64,000 nt of DNA from Diacronema lutheri (lineage: Eukaryota > Haptophyta > Pavlovophyceae > Pavlovales > Pavlovaceae): assembly GCA_019448385.1 (NCBI GenBank), contig JAGTXO010000037.1, positions 1 to 64,000 of the forward strand. The letters are read 5' to 3'. Positions within the stretch are counted from its first letter, which is position 1; each line of letters begins with the position of its first letter. This document shows, piece by piece, positions 40,834-50,610 of the stretch. The notes beneath the pieces were generated by a model. The model was not told the origin of the DNA. It saw nothing but the letters and a program-made list of their open reading frames with translations, and searched no databases. A program made the translations under genes and the position numbers.

Positions 40834-43824
40834 ATGCGGCTGCTCGCCGCCGTCTGCGCCGCGGCGGCCGCCGCCGCCTGGCTCACGCCAAGCGCCGCGA
40901 CCCGGCCAAACATCCTCGTCTTCCTCCTCGACGACGTCGGCCACGGCGACTTTGGTTACGCGGGGCATCCGGTCGCGCGCACGCCCGCGATCGACGCATT
41001 CGCGCGCTCCGCTACGAGGCTCTCCGCGTTGTACGCCGGTGCGCCGATCTGCTCGCCCTCGCGCGCCGCTCTGCTCTCCGGGCGCTTTGCTGACGCCGTC
41101 GGCGTTTACGAGCTGGTCACGCCGGGCGCGTCGGAGATGCACCTGCTGCCCGACGCGCTCGTCCTGGGCAATGTGCTCGCGCAAGGCGGTTACGCCTGCG
41201 CCCAGCTTGGCAAGTGGCACGTGTCCGCCAAGGACGCGGAGGTCGGCCACGCCGCGTATGGCTTCGAGAGACTTCGCTCGTCGGGGCTCGCAATCCAGCA
41301 GGCGACCGTCGCGATCGAGTGGATGCGCGCGCAGCTGAACGCCTCGCGCCCTTTCCTGCTGTATTGGGACCCGCTCGAGTGCCACGAGCCCGTGCAGCAA
41401 CGCTCGCCGCGCAAGTTTCGCGCCCGCGTCGGCGCGCAAGGCGCGCCGCCCCCGCGTGAGTTTGCGCCGCTGTGCGATGCGGAGAGGCTACGGCCTGGCG
41501 CGGCGCTCACGACGAGCTGCTCGTGGCGCAGCCCGGCGCAGCATGCGCTCGCCGACGCGTGCGCATCGCCACGCTGCGGCAGCGCGTGCCGCCCCGACTG
41601 CCGAAGGCCCGTCCGCGCGGGCAAGTGGGTGCTGCGCGCGGCGTGGAGGCACGCGCGCACCTACCTGGGCTGCATGGCGCAGGCGGACGAGGCGTTTGGG
41701 CGGGCGCTCGCCTTCCTCGACGGCGCGCCGCGCGCGGTCGGCGACGACACGCTCATCCTCCTCGCCTCGGACAACGGGCCGGCGACCACGCTGCCAAATC
41801 CGCCCCACCGCCGCGACTGCTTTGGCTCGGCGCTCCCATTCCGCGGCTGGAAGGGCTCGGTCTTCGAGGGCGGCATCCGCGTGCCTGGCTTGATGCGCTG
41901 GCGCGCGGGCGGCGTGGGGAGCTTTGCGCGCGCGGAGCTGCGCGAGCCGCTACACTTTGTCGACGTGCTGCCCACCTTCGCCGACGCGGCGCGCGTCCGT
42001 CTGCCACTCCCGCTGGCTGCACGGCTGCATGGCGCCTCGTTCCTCGACCTGCTGCGCGCGCCAGCGCCGAGCGGGGCAAATGCGAGCTCGACGGCGGTGC
42101 GATACGCCATGTCGCGCGCGGCCGACGCGCTCGCGCCTGCGCTGCGCCGCCCCTGGCCGCTTGTGTGGACGTCGCACCAGCTGCCGGGCAACGGGCATAG
42201 GGACGACCGGTGCATGCTGTGCGACAACGCGCGCTACGCGATCCGGATCGGCCGATGGAAGCTGCTTGCGTGGGCGGAGCCGTACGGCTGCGAAGTGCCG
42301 CCCATGCGGTACATCACTGACGCGCCGCTGCTTGACGCCGACGTGCAGCTGTACGATGTGGATGCGGACCTTGCAGAGTCGGTCGATCTGGCGCGCGAGC
42401 GCCGCGACGTCGCTGCGCGCCTCCTGCGCGAGCTCAAGCGCACGCGCGCGGCAATACAAGCCATCGGCCCGCGCTGGGACCTAAGCTGCTTGCTACCGAC
42501 CGGGCCGTTTGGCGAGACGATCGTCTACAAGCCCGCGCAGCGCGGCTACTGCCGCTGCGCGCGGCGCAACGCCACGGGGCGCACGCTCATCGATCGCGCC
42601 AGGCTCGCGGCGACGGCCGCTGCCGCGCACCGCGCGCCCCGGCCGCTTCTGCTCCTCTCCGACGCGCAGCTTCGCCCGGGCCGCGGCAGCGCTGCGCGCG
42701 CGCTCTGGCGCGCGCTGCTCAGCCATCCGCTTGTCGTGAGCGTGGACGGCGAGCCGCTCGGCGGCTCGCCCTCCCAGCCGCCGCTTCCGCCACCCTTCGC
42801 CGCGCGTCCGGTCGGCGTGCGCGCTCGCGGCGAGCGTGAGGTCCCCGCGCCCGCCGTGGTTGGGCCGCAGCTGTTCGGCGGCGGGCCGCTGTGCGCGTTT
42901 GAGTTCCCCGCGCAGCTCGGCGCACGCAACAACCGCACGGGCCGCGCGACGCAGGCCGTGCGCGCGCTCCTGCAGGTGGGCAGCAGCTTGTCGAGCGCGG
43001 CGCGCGACGCACCCGTCGGCGCCGTCAGCGCCGCTGGCGCGGCCTCGCGGCCAGCGACGCATCCTTCGGCACAGCATGTCGCTTTCTGGGCGAGCCACGA
43101 GCAGCTGTTCGGGCCGCTGGCCAACGGCGGGCAATGCGCCCCAGCGGCGTCGGCGGGCGCCATGCGCCGCCCGCTCGCGCCTGCAGCGCGGCACGGCGCG
43201 GAGGCGGGCGGCGCAGACGACGCTCGCGTGACGCGCGCCGCGCCGCACGGCGCCGCAATGCGGTTGACGAGCACGCAAAGCGGAGCGCGCGATGCGCCAC
43301 CGCCGATTGTCGCCGCGCTCGCCGACATGGGTGCGCTCGCCGTGCAGCTCGTGCGCAGGGACAGGCTGGCCCAGTGGCGCGCGCTGACCAGCGGCGCCGA
43401 GCGTGACGCGAGCGCGCCCAAGCCGACGGCCATGTCGCACGGCAGCGCCGACGCCGCGCCGGCGACGGATGGTGCACGTTTTGAGCTGCTCGCCGCCACG
43501 GATGGCCTGCTCGCGGGCTTTAGCGTGCACCGCCAGGTGGAGGCGGAGGTGCGCGCAGGCGCGCTGCGCATCTCATTTGCAGCCTTTCGCGCAGGTGCAG
43601 ACGCCGAGGACGCGGCTGCTGTCGCACTGCTCCGAGCGGCCGGCCTACGCGTGCACACCGTGGCCCTGGAAGATGTGCAGAACGAGGCGCGCGCGCCCGC
43701 TCCTGCAGGCGCGTTGCGCAGCACAGTCGACAGCATGGTCGAGCATGAGCTGGACCGCCCGTCCGACGCCGTGCGCGCCGTCGTGCGCCAAGTGCTCGGG
43801 GGGGCAACACGATCCCACGTATGA
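40834..43824 (+). CDS. Secreted sulfatase (arylsulfatase type) with long C-terminal extension
   Basis: Sulfatases hydrolyse sulfate esters using a formylglycine made from Cys in C-x-P-S-R. Here that site is CSPSRAALLSG, about residue 72. The N-terminus is a signal peptide (MRLLAAVCAAAAAAAWLTPS) followed by RPNILVFLLDDVGHGDFGY, with the metal-binding Asp pair. Further motifs are LGKWHVSAKD and LLASDNGPATT. A Cys-rich insert (about 225-260) precedes the second half, and the fold ends near residue 590. The remaining 400 residues show no family, are Ala/Arg-rich, and could include unrecognised introns or a separate domain. Marine algae use such enzymes on sulfated polysaccharides; the substrate here is unknown. 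It is tail-to-tail with the kinase gene, 51 bp apart. Confidence 0.85.
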   Translation: MRLLAAVCAAAAAAAWLTPSAATRPNILVFLLDDVGHGDFGYAGHPVARTPAIDAFARSATRLSALYAGAPICSPSRAALLSGRFADAVGVYELVTPGASEMHLLPDALVLGNVLAQGGYACAQLGKWHVSAKDAEVGHAAYGFERLRSSGLAIQQATVAIEWMRAQLNASRPFLLYWDPLECHEPVQQRSPRKFRARVGAQGAPPPREFAPLCDAERLRPGAALTTSCSWRSPAQHALADACASPRCGSACRPDCRRPVRAGKWVLRAAWRHARTYLGCMAQADEAFGRALAFLDGAPRAVGDDTLILLASDNGPATTLPNPPHRRDCFGSALPFRGWKGSVFEGGIRVPGLMRWRAGGVGSFARAELREPLHFVDVLPTFADAARVRLPLPLAARLHGASFLDLLRAPAPSGANASSTAVRYAMSRAADALAPALRRPWPLVWTSHQLPGNGHRDDRCMLCDNARYAIRIGRWKLLAWAEPYGCEVPPMRYITDAPLLDADVQLYDVDADLAESVDLARERRDVAARLLRELKRTRAAIQAIGPRWDLSCLLPTGPFGETIVYKPAQRGYCRCARRNATGRTLIDRARLAATAAAAHRAPRPLLLLSDAQLRPGRGSAARALWRALLSHPLVVSVDGEPLGGSPSQPPLPPPFAARPVGVRARGEREVPAPAVVGPQLFGGGPLCAFEFPAQLGARNNRTGRATQAVRALLQVGSSLSSAARDAPVGAVSAAGAASRPATHPSAQHVAFWASHEQLFGPLANGGQCAPAASAGAMRRPLAPAARHGAEAGGADDARVTRAAPHGAAMRLTSTQSGARDAPPPIVAALADMGALAVQLVRRDRLAQWRALTSGAERDASAPKPTAMSHGSADAAPATDGARFELLAATDGLLAGFSVHRQVEAEVRAGALRISFAAFRAGADAEDAAAVALLRAAGLRVHTVALEDVQNEARAPAPAGALRSTVDSMVEHELDRPSDAVRAVVRQVLGGATRSHV

Positions 43825-43875
43825 CATCTACCGGGCGTGCGGCCCAGGCGGGGCGGCGCGCTGCGAGTGCGAGCT

Positions 43876-46800
43876 CTACAGCGCGGGCTGCGGCGTGAGC
43901 GCCGGCCCGACGGGTGGGAGGTTGAGCTGATGGCGCAGGAGCGAGCGCCGCGCGTACATGCACAGCAGCTCGAGGTAGGGCACGCGTGCGTCGAGAGCGG
44001 TCGCGAGGCCGCGCAGCAAGCCGATCGTGCGCAAGAAGAACATGAAGTCGTCCGGCACGCGCACGACGCGGCGCGTGCTCTGCCCCGCCGCAACGTCCGC
44101 GCGTCGCTCCGCCTTGCGCTCGGCGAGGAAGGCGTCCATCTCCGCGCGCTGCGTCTCGCGCGAGCCCGTGTCGCGCAGGTAATAGGCCCAGAAGGCGATG
44201 TCGCGCTCGGGTCGCTCCTGCTGGTTGGTCGCAAAGCCCAGCTCTCGGGTGGCGCTCGCCATCGCGACGGCGTCCATTTCGGCCGTCGCGCTCACGAGCT
44301 TGCAGTAGGCGAGGCGGCGCGCCTCGGACAGCTCGACGGTCCAGCCAAAGTCGAGGAGCGCCGGCTCCGCCTCGCCCCGCTCGCCACTCGTGTCCACGCG
44401 CACGAGCAGGTTCCCCTGCCCGCGACGGCGCGGCGCGGGTCGCGCGATGTGGACGCGCCGCGCGGACGAGCGGTGAGCGCGCGCGCCGGCCGCGCCGCGG
44501 CGGCGGCGTGCGCGCGCGCGCGGTCGGTCGGTGGGCGGAGCGCGCACCGGGTGCGGGTCAGCGTTGTACCTGCCAAAGGTGAAGAGCTGGCACGCGTAGG
44601 CGAGCGTGACGCGCCGCATGAGCGCCTCGCGATCGACGCCATGCAGCAGCAGCAGCTCGGCGTCCGTCAGCTTGAAGCCGGCAACGTACTCCATGCAGAA
44701 GACGCGCTGCGCGACGAGCCCGTGCACCGGCTGCGGCACGCACGCGCGCACGCCCGCCGCGCGCATGTTCGCGCCGATGGCGCGCAGGTGCGACGCCTCG
44801 TGGCCAAAATCGAGCTCGCGCTCAACCTCGCGCGCCCACGCCTGCAGCACGGTAAGCATCGGCTCGAAGTCGCCGTTTCGCCGGACGACGAAGCGCGCGA
44901 TGCGCAGCGCGGCGACAAAGTCGGAGCGCATCAGCGCATCGACGCCCTCGTGCTGCAGCTTGAGCGCGACGGGGCGCGCGCCGTCGCGCAGCGTCGCGCG
45001 GTGCACCTGCGCCACCGACGCCGACGCGAGCGGCTCCCACTCAAAGTGCGAGAAGAGCTCGTCGACATGCTGGCCGAGCTGCGCGCGAATTGTCTCGCGC
45101 ACGTACGATGGCGCGTCTGCGGGCAGGTCGTCCTGCAGGGCCTCGAGCGCGCGCGCCCAGCGCGGTGGCACGATGTCGGAGCGTGAGCCGATGTACTGCC
45201 CAAACTTGACCCACAATGAGCGCAGCGCGCAGAACTGGTCGCACGCGAACGGCGCGATCACGCCGTCGAGCGCCGAGTACGCGCGCGCCTCCGTCGCGGC
45301 CGACGCGCCGATCGCGCGCAGCGCGCGGCGCGCGAGCGTGTACGAGCCGATGGTGATGAGCGCGGTCGTGTAGATGCGGTAGAGGCGCGCGAGCGCGCGG
45401 CGCAGCGCGCGGCGCGCGAGCAACAGCGCGACGCACAACGCGACGGCGCTCACGGGCGACGCGCGCGCGGCGGCGAGCGCGCCGGGCAAGAGGAGGCGTG
45501 CGGGCAGCGCCGGTGGCGGGGACAAGACGAGCGGATCCGGAGGCGCGTGCGCCGGCGCCAGAGTGGCGTGTGCGCGCGCCGTTGGCGCAACGCACGCGTC
45601 GGGCTCCGGCCACGCGCACCGGCGGACATCGCCCGCGCCGGGCTCGCCATCGCCGGGGGCGCGCGCCTCGCGTGCATCACCATCGTCGCGCGAGCGAGCG
45701 CGACGAGCTGGCGCGCCGCCCGCGCTGGTCGGCGGCGGCGACGTGTGCGCGCCGCGCGCGCGCGCGCGCGCGGCGGCAAGGAGCGGCGGGATGTGCGCGC
45801 GCACAAGCACACCCGTGCATGCCGCGGCGCCCGGCGCGCTCGCGAGCGCGCCAAGCGCGGCGGCGGCGAGCCAGGCCAACAGGCGCACGTCGGGTGAGAG
45901 CGTCGCGCCGTCGGCTGGCAACGCGAGCGCATCGCCGCGCGCGTGGGCTGCGGCCGTGGCGCGGTGCAGCGCGAAGAGCACCCACGCGAGCGCAAGCAAC
46001 GCGTGCACGCTGGCCAGCGCAGCGCCAATCGGGTTGGACCACGCGCGCGACACGGCGCCGCCGAGCGCGCGCGACGCGCGCGCGCGCGCGGCGGCGCCGC
46101 TTCGGCCAACGCCGCTTTGACGCTCGACCTCGCGCAGCCGCTCGTGCAGCTGCGCGCGCGCGGCGGCGCCGTCGCGCGCCCACTCGACGGGCAGCGCCTG
46201 CACGCGCGCGATCTCGCCCTCGAGCTCCGCGAGCTCGATCGCGGCGTCCGCGGAGTCAGCGGCGCCGTCGACGGCGGCGGCCGGCTCGCCGACGCCGTCG
46301 CCGTCGCCGCGCGCGCGCGGCGCGGCGCGCACGGCGCCGTCCGGCGGCGCGAAGAAGCGAAGCAGCGGTGCCGGTCCGGTGGAGCGCAGCACAGAAGCGC
46401 CGGGCAGTGCCCCGAGCAACGCTGCCGTCCAGCGCTGCAGCCGCTTGCGCCTGCGCTCGAGGAAGGCCGGGTGGAGCGAGCGGCGGACATCGGCCCAGCG
46501 CGCGAGCCGAGGCAGCGGCGGCGCGCCTTCCTCGTCCGCCTCGTCGCCGAGCGCTGCGTCGTCGGCCGCCGCGCGCGCGCGGCGCGCCGCGCGCGCGAGC
46601 GTATCCTCGAGCGCGCGCACATCGGACCAGCGGACGCGCAGCTGCCAGGCGTGGCCCGCCTCGCGCACGGCGAGCTCGTACGTCGCGTACCGCTCAATGC
46701 CGTCGGCCATCACGACGACGCCGACCACGTCCACGCGCAGCGCCGGGCTCGCGGCTCCGGCCGCGCGCTCGGCGGCGAGCGCCGCGCGCGCCGCGCCGCC

Positions 46801-47136
46801 GAGCACGTCCTTCAGGTGGGCAAAGGCGCGGCGGTCGCCGCTGAGCCGGATCTGGCCCGAAAGCACGGCGAGCACCGGCTTGAGCCGCCCCGTCGCCACC
46901 CGCTCAAGCGCGCTCATTGTGCTCGAGCACTCACAGTCGACCGGCGTGCGCGCGCCCGCCGGCGGCTCGAGCGCCGCGCAGCCTGCGCCGGCGCGCACGG
47001 TGAGCAGCCAGCTGCCGACGCCGTCGACGCCGACGCGTACCGTAAGGTCGGGCAGCGCGCGCGTCAGCTCGCCGTCCGAAAGCCGCTCGCCGACCCTTGC
47101 CATGAACGCGCGCACCCGCGCCTCACCGTCGGCCAT
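43876..47136 (-). CDS. SCP2-PX-UbiB (ABC1/ADCK) atypical kinase fusion
   Basis: UbiB/ABC1K proteins are atypical kinases/ATPases of mitochondria and plastids, linked to ubiquinone and prenyl-lipid metabolism. Domains in order: an SCP2-type sterol-binding domain (residues 1-115); a PX phosphoinositide-binding domain (about 125-245, GIERYATYELAVRE); three hydrophobic stretches (about 370-600); then the kinase, with KFGQYIGSR (the KxGQ motif), ASVAQVHRA, VALKLQHEGVDA and LLDFGW. The catalytic NADPHPGN is split by an in-frame GT-AG intron at 44,416-44,547 (132 bp, no stop). Splicing it out restores the motif and leaves about 1,042 residues. The start at 47,136 leads straight into the SCP2 helix; six more codons are open upstream. 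TSR3 starts 24 bp away on the other strand. Confidence 0.85.
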   Translation of the reverse strand: MADGEARVRAFMARVGERLSDGELTRALPDLTVRVGVDGVGSWLLTVRAGAGCAALEPPAGARTPVDCECSSTMSALERVATGRLKPVLAVLSGQIRLSGDRRAFAHLKDVLGGAARAALAAERAAGAASPALRVDVVGVVVMADGIERYATYELAVREAGHAWQLRVRWSDVRALEDTLARAARRARAAADDAALGDEADEEGAPPLPRLARWADVRRSLHPAFLERRRKRLQRWTAALLGALPGASVLRSTGPAPLLRFFAPPDGAVRAAPRARGDGDGVGEPAAAVDGAADSADAAIELAELEGEIARVQALPVEWARDGAAARAQLHERLREVERQSGVGRSGAAARARASRALGGAVSRAWSNPIGAALASVHALLALAWVLFALHRATAAAHARGDALALPADGATLSPDVRLLAWLAAAALGALASAPGAAACTGVLVRAHIPPLLAAARARARGAHTSPPPTSAGGAPARRARSRDDGDAREARAPGDGEPGAGDVRRCAWPEPDACVAPTARAHATLAPAHAPPDPLVLSPPPALPARLLLPGALAAARASPVSAVALCVALLLARRALRRALARLYRIYTTALITIGSYTLARRALRAIGASAATEARAYSALDGVIAPFACDQFCALRSLWVKFGQYIGSRSDIVPPRWARALEALQDDLPADAPSYVRETIRAQLGQHVDELFSHFEWEPLASASVAQVHRATLRDGARPVALKLQHEGVDALMRSDFVAALRIARFVVRRNGDFEPMLTVLQAWAREVERELDFGHEASHLRAIGANMRAAGVRACVPQPVHGLVAQRVFCMEYVAGFKLTDAELLLLHGVDREALMRRVTLAYACQLFTFGRYNADPHPVRAPPTDRPRARARRRRGAAGARAHRSSARRVHIARPAPRRRGQGNLLVRVDTSGERGEAEPALLDFGWTVELSEARRLAYCKLVSATAEMDAVAMASATRELGFATNQQERPERDIAFWAYYLRDTGSRETQRAEMDAFLAERKAERRADVAAGQSTRRVVRVPDDFMFFLRTIGLLRGLATALDARVPYLELLCMYARRSLLRHQLNLPPVGPALTPQPAL

Positions 47137-47159
47137 CGTCCTCGCTTGGCGCAAGCGCG
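47137..47159. promoter_or_regulatory. 23-bp gap between divergent start codons
   Basis: The two proposed start codons are separated by only 23 bp. Either the 5' untranslated regions overlap or one true start is further inside. Confidence 0.5.
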
Positions 47160-48110
47160 ATGGGCGGTCACGCGCGCGGGCGCGGGCATGGCGGAGGCGG
47201 ACGCGGCGCAGGCCGGCGGGCGGCGGCGACAGCGAGCCGGGCGGACGAGGTCGATGACGCGACGGTACGCGCGTTCAGCAGGGCGGCGCTCGCGCCAAGC
47301 GGCGGCGACGACCACGGCGACGGCGGCAGCGGCGGCTCGCGCTCGGGTGGCGCGAGCGCGCACAGCTCCGACTGCGACGACGACGACGGCGACAACGGCA
47401 CGGGCGCGGGCGGCGGCGGCGCGTACGCGGGGCCGCCCCTTGGCATGTGGGAGTTCAAGCAGACCGATGCGCGCCGCGACACGGGCTCGAAGCTCAAGCG
47501 CCGCGGCGCGGTCACCGAGCTGCGCGTCAACCAGCGCTGGCGCGGCCTCGTGCTCTCGTCCAATGGCACGCGCACCATCTCGCCGCAGGACCGCGAGCTG
47601 GTGGCGCATTGCGGCATCGCGTGCGTCAACTGCTCGTGGGCGCGCGTCGACGGCGACGTGCCCTTCGCCAAACTCAAGTCGGCCGGCGGCGAGCGGCTGC
47701 TCCCTTTCCTCGTCGCGGCCAACCCGACCAAGTACGGCCAGCCGATGGTGCTCTCGTCGGCGGAGGCCTTCGCGGCGGGCCTCTATATCTGCGGGTTCAA
47801 GGCGGACGCGCGCAGGCTGATGGCCTCCTTCAAGTGGGGCGACTCGTTCTGGCAGCTCAACGGCGAGCAGCTCGACGTGTACGCCCGCTGCTCGACCGCC
47901 GACGAGGTGATCGCCGCGCAAAACGCCGCGCTCGACGCCATCCGCGACGAGCGGCGCGCACGCGCGAGGGAGGCGGAGGCGAGCGCCGGCGACATCTATG
48001 GCGGCATGCCGCTGCCGTCGAGCGGCAGCGAGAGCGGCGGCGAGAGCGGCAGCGGGAGCGGCATCGAGAGCAACGGCATCGGTCTGCTCGGTCGGAGAGG
48101 AGATCGATGA
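47160..48110 (+). CDS. TSR3: 18S rRNA aminocarboxypropyltransferase TSR3
   Basis: TSR3 transfers the acp group from S-adenosylmethionine to the hypermodified uridine of the 18S rRNA P-site loop, a late cytoplasmic step of 40S maturation. The domain covers residues about 97-245: LGMWEFKQTDARRDTGSKL, RWRGLVLSSNGTRTISPQD, CSWARVDGDVPFAKLK, RLLPFLVAANPTKYGQP, SSAEAFAAGLYICGF and FKWGDSFWQLNGEQ, all close to yeast and human TSR3. The family CDPKRCSG segment reads TDARRDTGS here, so two cysteines are missing. The N-terminal 95 residues are Gly-rich with an acidic patch, as in many homologues, and the C-terminus is Ser/Gly-rich. Single exon. Confidence 0.93.
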   Translation: MGGHARGRGHGGGGRGAGRRAAATASRADEVDDATVRAFSRAALAPSGGDDHGDGGSGGSRSGGASAHSSDCDDDDGDNGTGAGGGGAYAGPPLGMWEFKQTDARRDTGSKLKRRGAVTELRVNQRWRGLVLSSNGTRTISPQDRELVAHCGIACVNCSWARVDGDVPFAKLKSAGGERLLPFLVAANPTKYGQPMVLSSAEAFAAGLYICGFKADARRLMASFKWGDSFWQLNGEQLDVYARCSTADEVIAAQNAALDAIRDERRARAREAEASAGDIYGGMPLPSSGSESGGESGSGSGIESNGIGLLGRRGDR

Positions 48111-48423
48111 GTGCGTGCGTCGGGCCGAGTCAGTGTGCGAATCATCGGCGGCAGAGGAGCAAAAAGCCACCCACGTCGTCGACGCCTGCGCAGCCTGGCA
48201 GCCCGAGCAACGCCACGCAGAGAGGCGACTGGCGGAGCAGGCCCAGGCCCCCTCGCGCCTGGCCGGCGCGTGCCACGCACGCAGAGGCCCGGGGGCGGCC
48301 CGCAACTACAGCAGCCCCCGCGCCGCGGCCACCGCCGAAAAGGAAGTAAAAGCAATGCATTCTACGGCTGGCACCGTGGCAGATGGCGCCGTCTGGCGCG
48401 GCTTGGCGTTTGTAATCTAGCGC
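48111..48423. other. 3' intergenic region
   Basis: Tail-to-tail gap of 313 bp between TSR3 and the light-harvesting gene. No gene is seen. An AT-richer patch near 48,345-48,360 (GGAAGTAAAAGCAATGCATT) could contain polyadenylation signals. Confidence 0.45.
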
Positions 48424-49210
48424 TCAAAGCTGGATGTTGAGATGCTCGAGGATCTGCTGCTTGTCCACCGTCTCCTGGGCGAGGAATCCCGCAGCGGCCA
48501 ACATGGCGAGGCGCCCGTTGTTGAGCTCCTTGAGCTGGAGCGCCTTGAGCTCGTCCACGTCGTCGGGCTTGAGGCCGAGCGGGTCAAAGCCAACGTCGCC
48601 CGGCTCGTAGTCGTCACGCAGCTTCCACTGCTGCTTGCTGTCGAGGCCCTGCGAGGTGCGCGGGTCCGCCCAGCCGACCTGGATGCGGTAGGACTCGGCG
48701 ATGCCGATACCAAAGGAAAGGACGGCCCAGAAGAAGGGCGGGATCTGCGGGATGTGGTCGATCGCCGGGCCCGTCACCGCGCCACCAAAGAGCGGATGGT
48801 AGTTCTCCTGCACGAGGAAGCCCGCGGCGGCGAGCATGCCAACGCGGCCGTGCATCAGCTCGGCCTCGCGCCACAGGCGGACGGTGGACTCGGGCGCCGT
48901 CTTGAGGAGGCCAGCCGGGTCAAACTCGCCCGGGAAATCTGTCACGCCAACAAGGCCATAGGCGACTGCGTGGTGCGCGCGGGCGGACGGTGCGTCGGCG
49001 CGCGCGTGAGCCGGTGCGGCGTCGCACGCGCGTGCGAGCGGTGCGCGCGCGCAGAGGCGCGCGCGCGAGGTGTCGCGCATGTGCTCGGGCGCGGCGCTCG
49101 CGCGGGCACGCACACTCGTTGGACACGACCTTGGTCGCGGGCTTGGCCTTGCCGCGAAACATCGGCTTGCCGGCCATGGCCAGCATCGAGACGGCGACGG
49201 TGTGGAGCAT
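48424..49210 (-). CDS. Fucoxanthin-chlorophyll a/c-type light-harvesting protein
   Basis: Two exons, 48,424-48,965 and 49,114-49,210, joined across a GT-AG intron of 148 bp (donor GTGCGT, acceptor CACGCAG), give 212 residues. The leader MLHTVAVSMLAMAGKPMFRG supplies targeting sequence. Mature sequence: NEFAYGLVGVTDFPGEFDPAGLL, shown here only in part, then helix 1 LWREAELMHGRVGMLAAAGF with its chlorophyll-binding Glu-Arg pair. Helix 2 lies around PFFWAVLSFGIGIAES. Helix 3, LKELNNGRLAMLAAAGFLAQ, carries the second Glu-Arg signature. Spacing fits FCP/LHCR-type antenna proteins of algae with red-derived plastids, in the thylakoid membrane. About 240 bp upstream separates it from the Z-ISO stop and should hold the promoter. 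Confidence 0.95.
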
Positions 49211-49451
49211 CTTATCGGTGTCGAGTTGACGGCGGCGTTCGTGGATGCGTGTGGCTGGAAGGTTCGAGAAGATTCACGATTTCCATTTGGACGGCAGACG
49301 GGCACTCACGCAGTCACAGTCACAGCCCACCGACGGTCGAGGTCCCCCCCACCGCCCCGCGCGTTCGCCGTTGCGCCCCGTTCCCACCGCTCCCCTGCGC
49401 CGCGCCCCACGCGCGCGCGCGCGCGCCTCTGCCGCCTCGCGCGTCGGCCGC
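49211..49451. promoter_or_regulatory. Upstream region of the light-harvesting gene
   Basis: 241 bp between the FCP start and the Z-ISO stop, on the same strand. It contains GATTCACGATTTCCATTTGG near 49,271 as an AT-richer patch. No defined motif is recognised. Confidence 0.35.
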
Positions 49452-50558
49452 TCAGCCGAGGATGCCGCCCGGCGAGTAGCCCGCGTTCTGCACCCACGCG
49501 GCCGCGCCTTGCATGAGCGGATGCGCGAGGTAGGCGCCGCCGCAGCCGACGGCGATGACCGCGTATGGCAGCCGCACCCACTCCGTCCAGTAATCGGCGG
49601 GCAGCTGCTGCCGGCCCTCGAGAATGGCGGCAAACGGCACGATGGACGTGCGCGCTTTCACGTACTCAAACGCCGCGCCGTGCTTGGCGGCGAGGCGGCG
49701 GTCGCCATTCCACGCGGCGAAGAGGTGGTGCGCGACGAGGAGCGCCATTGTCTCCGCGGTGAAGGGCGTGCCCAGCCAGAGCAAATGCGCGCATGACCAC
49801 AACGCCTGGCCGACGAGCTGCGGGTGGCGTGAGATGCGCGTCACGCCTGTCTCCCACAGGTGGAGCTGTGGCTTGGTGACGGCGGCGACCTCGAGGAGGT
49901 TAAAGGTGGACGGGTAGAGGAAAAAGAAAGAGGCCACCGAGAGCGCGCCCACCGCGCCATGCACGACCGGCAACCCGTGCAGGTTGTAGAGGAGGCCACC
50001 GTCGTATCGGTGCGCAATAAAGTAAGTGATCCACGTCCACGCGAGCGGGAGGGACGCGCAGGCGAAGACGACGCGCCAGGCGCGCGCGCCAACGATTGGC
50101 TCCGCCGCCGGCCGTACGGACGCGAGCCCCGAGTGCACGAGCGGGAAGATCGTGCCGATCGCCAGGTTGACGAGCAGCGAGTTGCCGCCCGCGCGCACCT
50201 CGAGCGCGTGCAAAAAGTCGTCGCTGTACCCCGTGTCGTTGCGGATCCAAAGCACATAAAGCGCGCCGAGGACGGCCGAGACCGCCGCCGCGAAGATGAG
50301 CCAGCTCCGCGCTGACTCGCTCGACAGCGAGAAGCGCGCCGCGTCGTCGCCTACGAGCGCGTCGCCCGCCGCCTCTGACGGGACCGACTCGAGCAGGCGC
50401 GCGAGCGGCGACGGGCCAGCGCTCGGCTCGAGAGAGAGGCGCGCGCGCGCGCGCGCCGCGCAAGCCGGCGCGCGCGCGCGCGCGCCGCGCGTCGCCAACG
50501 ACGGGCGCAGCCCCCGCGCGCCGGCGGCGAGCAGCAGTGCAATCAGCACGGGCCGCAT
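49452..50558 (-). CDS. Z-ISO: 15-cis-zeta-carotene isomerase
   Basis: Z-ISO isomerises the 15-cis bond of zeta-carotene between the two desaturases of carotenoid synthesis, in plastid membranes, with heme b as cofactor (NnrU family). The ATG at 50,558 gives 368 residues. The leader [20 protein letters not shown] is a signal peptide followed by an Arg/Ala-rich transit-like stretch, as expected for a plastid with extra membranes. The core has [74 protein letters not shown] and [20 protein letters not shown], nearly word for word the plant enzyme, including the conserved histidines. Single exon. It shares a 52-bp gap with the EF-hand gene. Confidence 0.95.
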   Translation of the reverse strand: MRPVLIALLLAAGARGLRPSLATRGARARAPACAARARARLSLEPSAGPSPLARLLESVPSEAAGDALVGDDAARFSLSSESARSWLIFAAAVSAVLGALYVLWIRNDTGYSDDFLHALEVRAGGNSLLVNLAIGTIFPLVHSGLASVRPAAEPIVGARAWRVVFACASLPLAWTWITYFIAHRYDGGLLYNLHGLPVVHGAVGALSVASFFFLYPSTFNLLEVAAVTKPQLHLWETGVTRISRHPQLVGQALWSCAHLLWLGTPFTAETMALLVAHHLFAAWNGDRRLAAKHGAAFEYVKARTSIVPFAAILEGRQQLPADYWTEWVRLPYAVIAVGCGGAYLAHPLMQGAAAWVQNAGYSPGGILG

Positions 50559-50610
50559 GCCTTTTTCGTCTTTCGCTCCAAAAGGCCAACCGTTTGCGCG
50601 GCGCGCGCGG
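50559..50610. promoter_or_regulatory. 52-bp divergent gap, Z-ISO / EF-hand gene
   Basis: Contains CTTTTTCGTCTTTCGCTCCA, a pyrimidine-rich patch. It must contain or overlap both transcription starts if both start codons are right. Confidence 0.45.
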
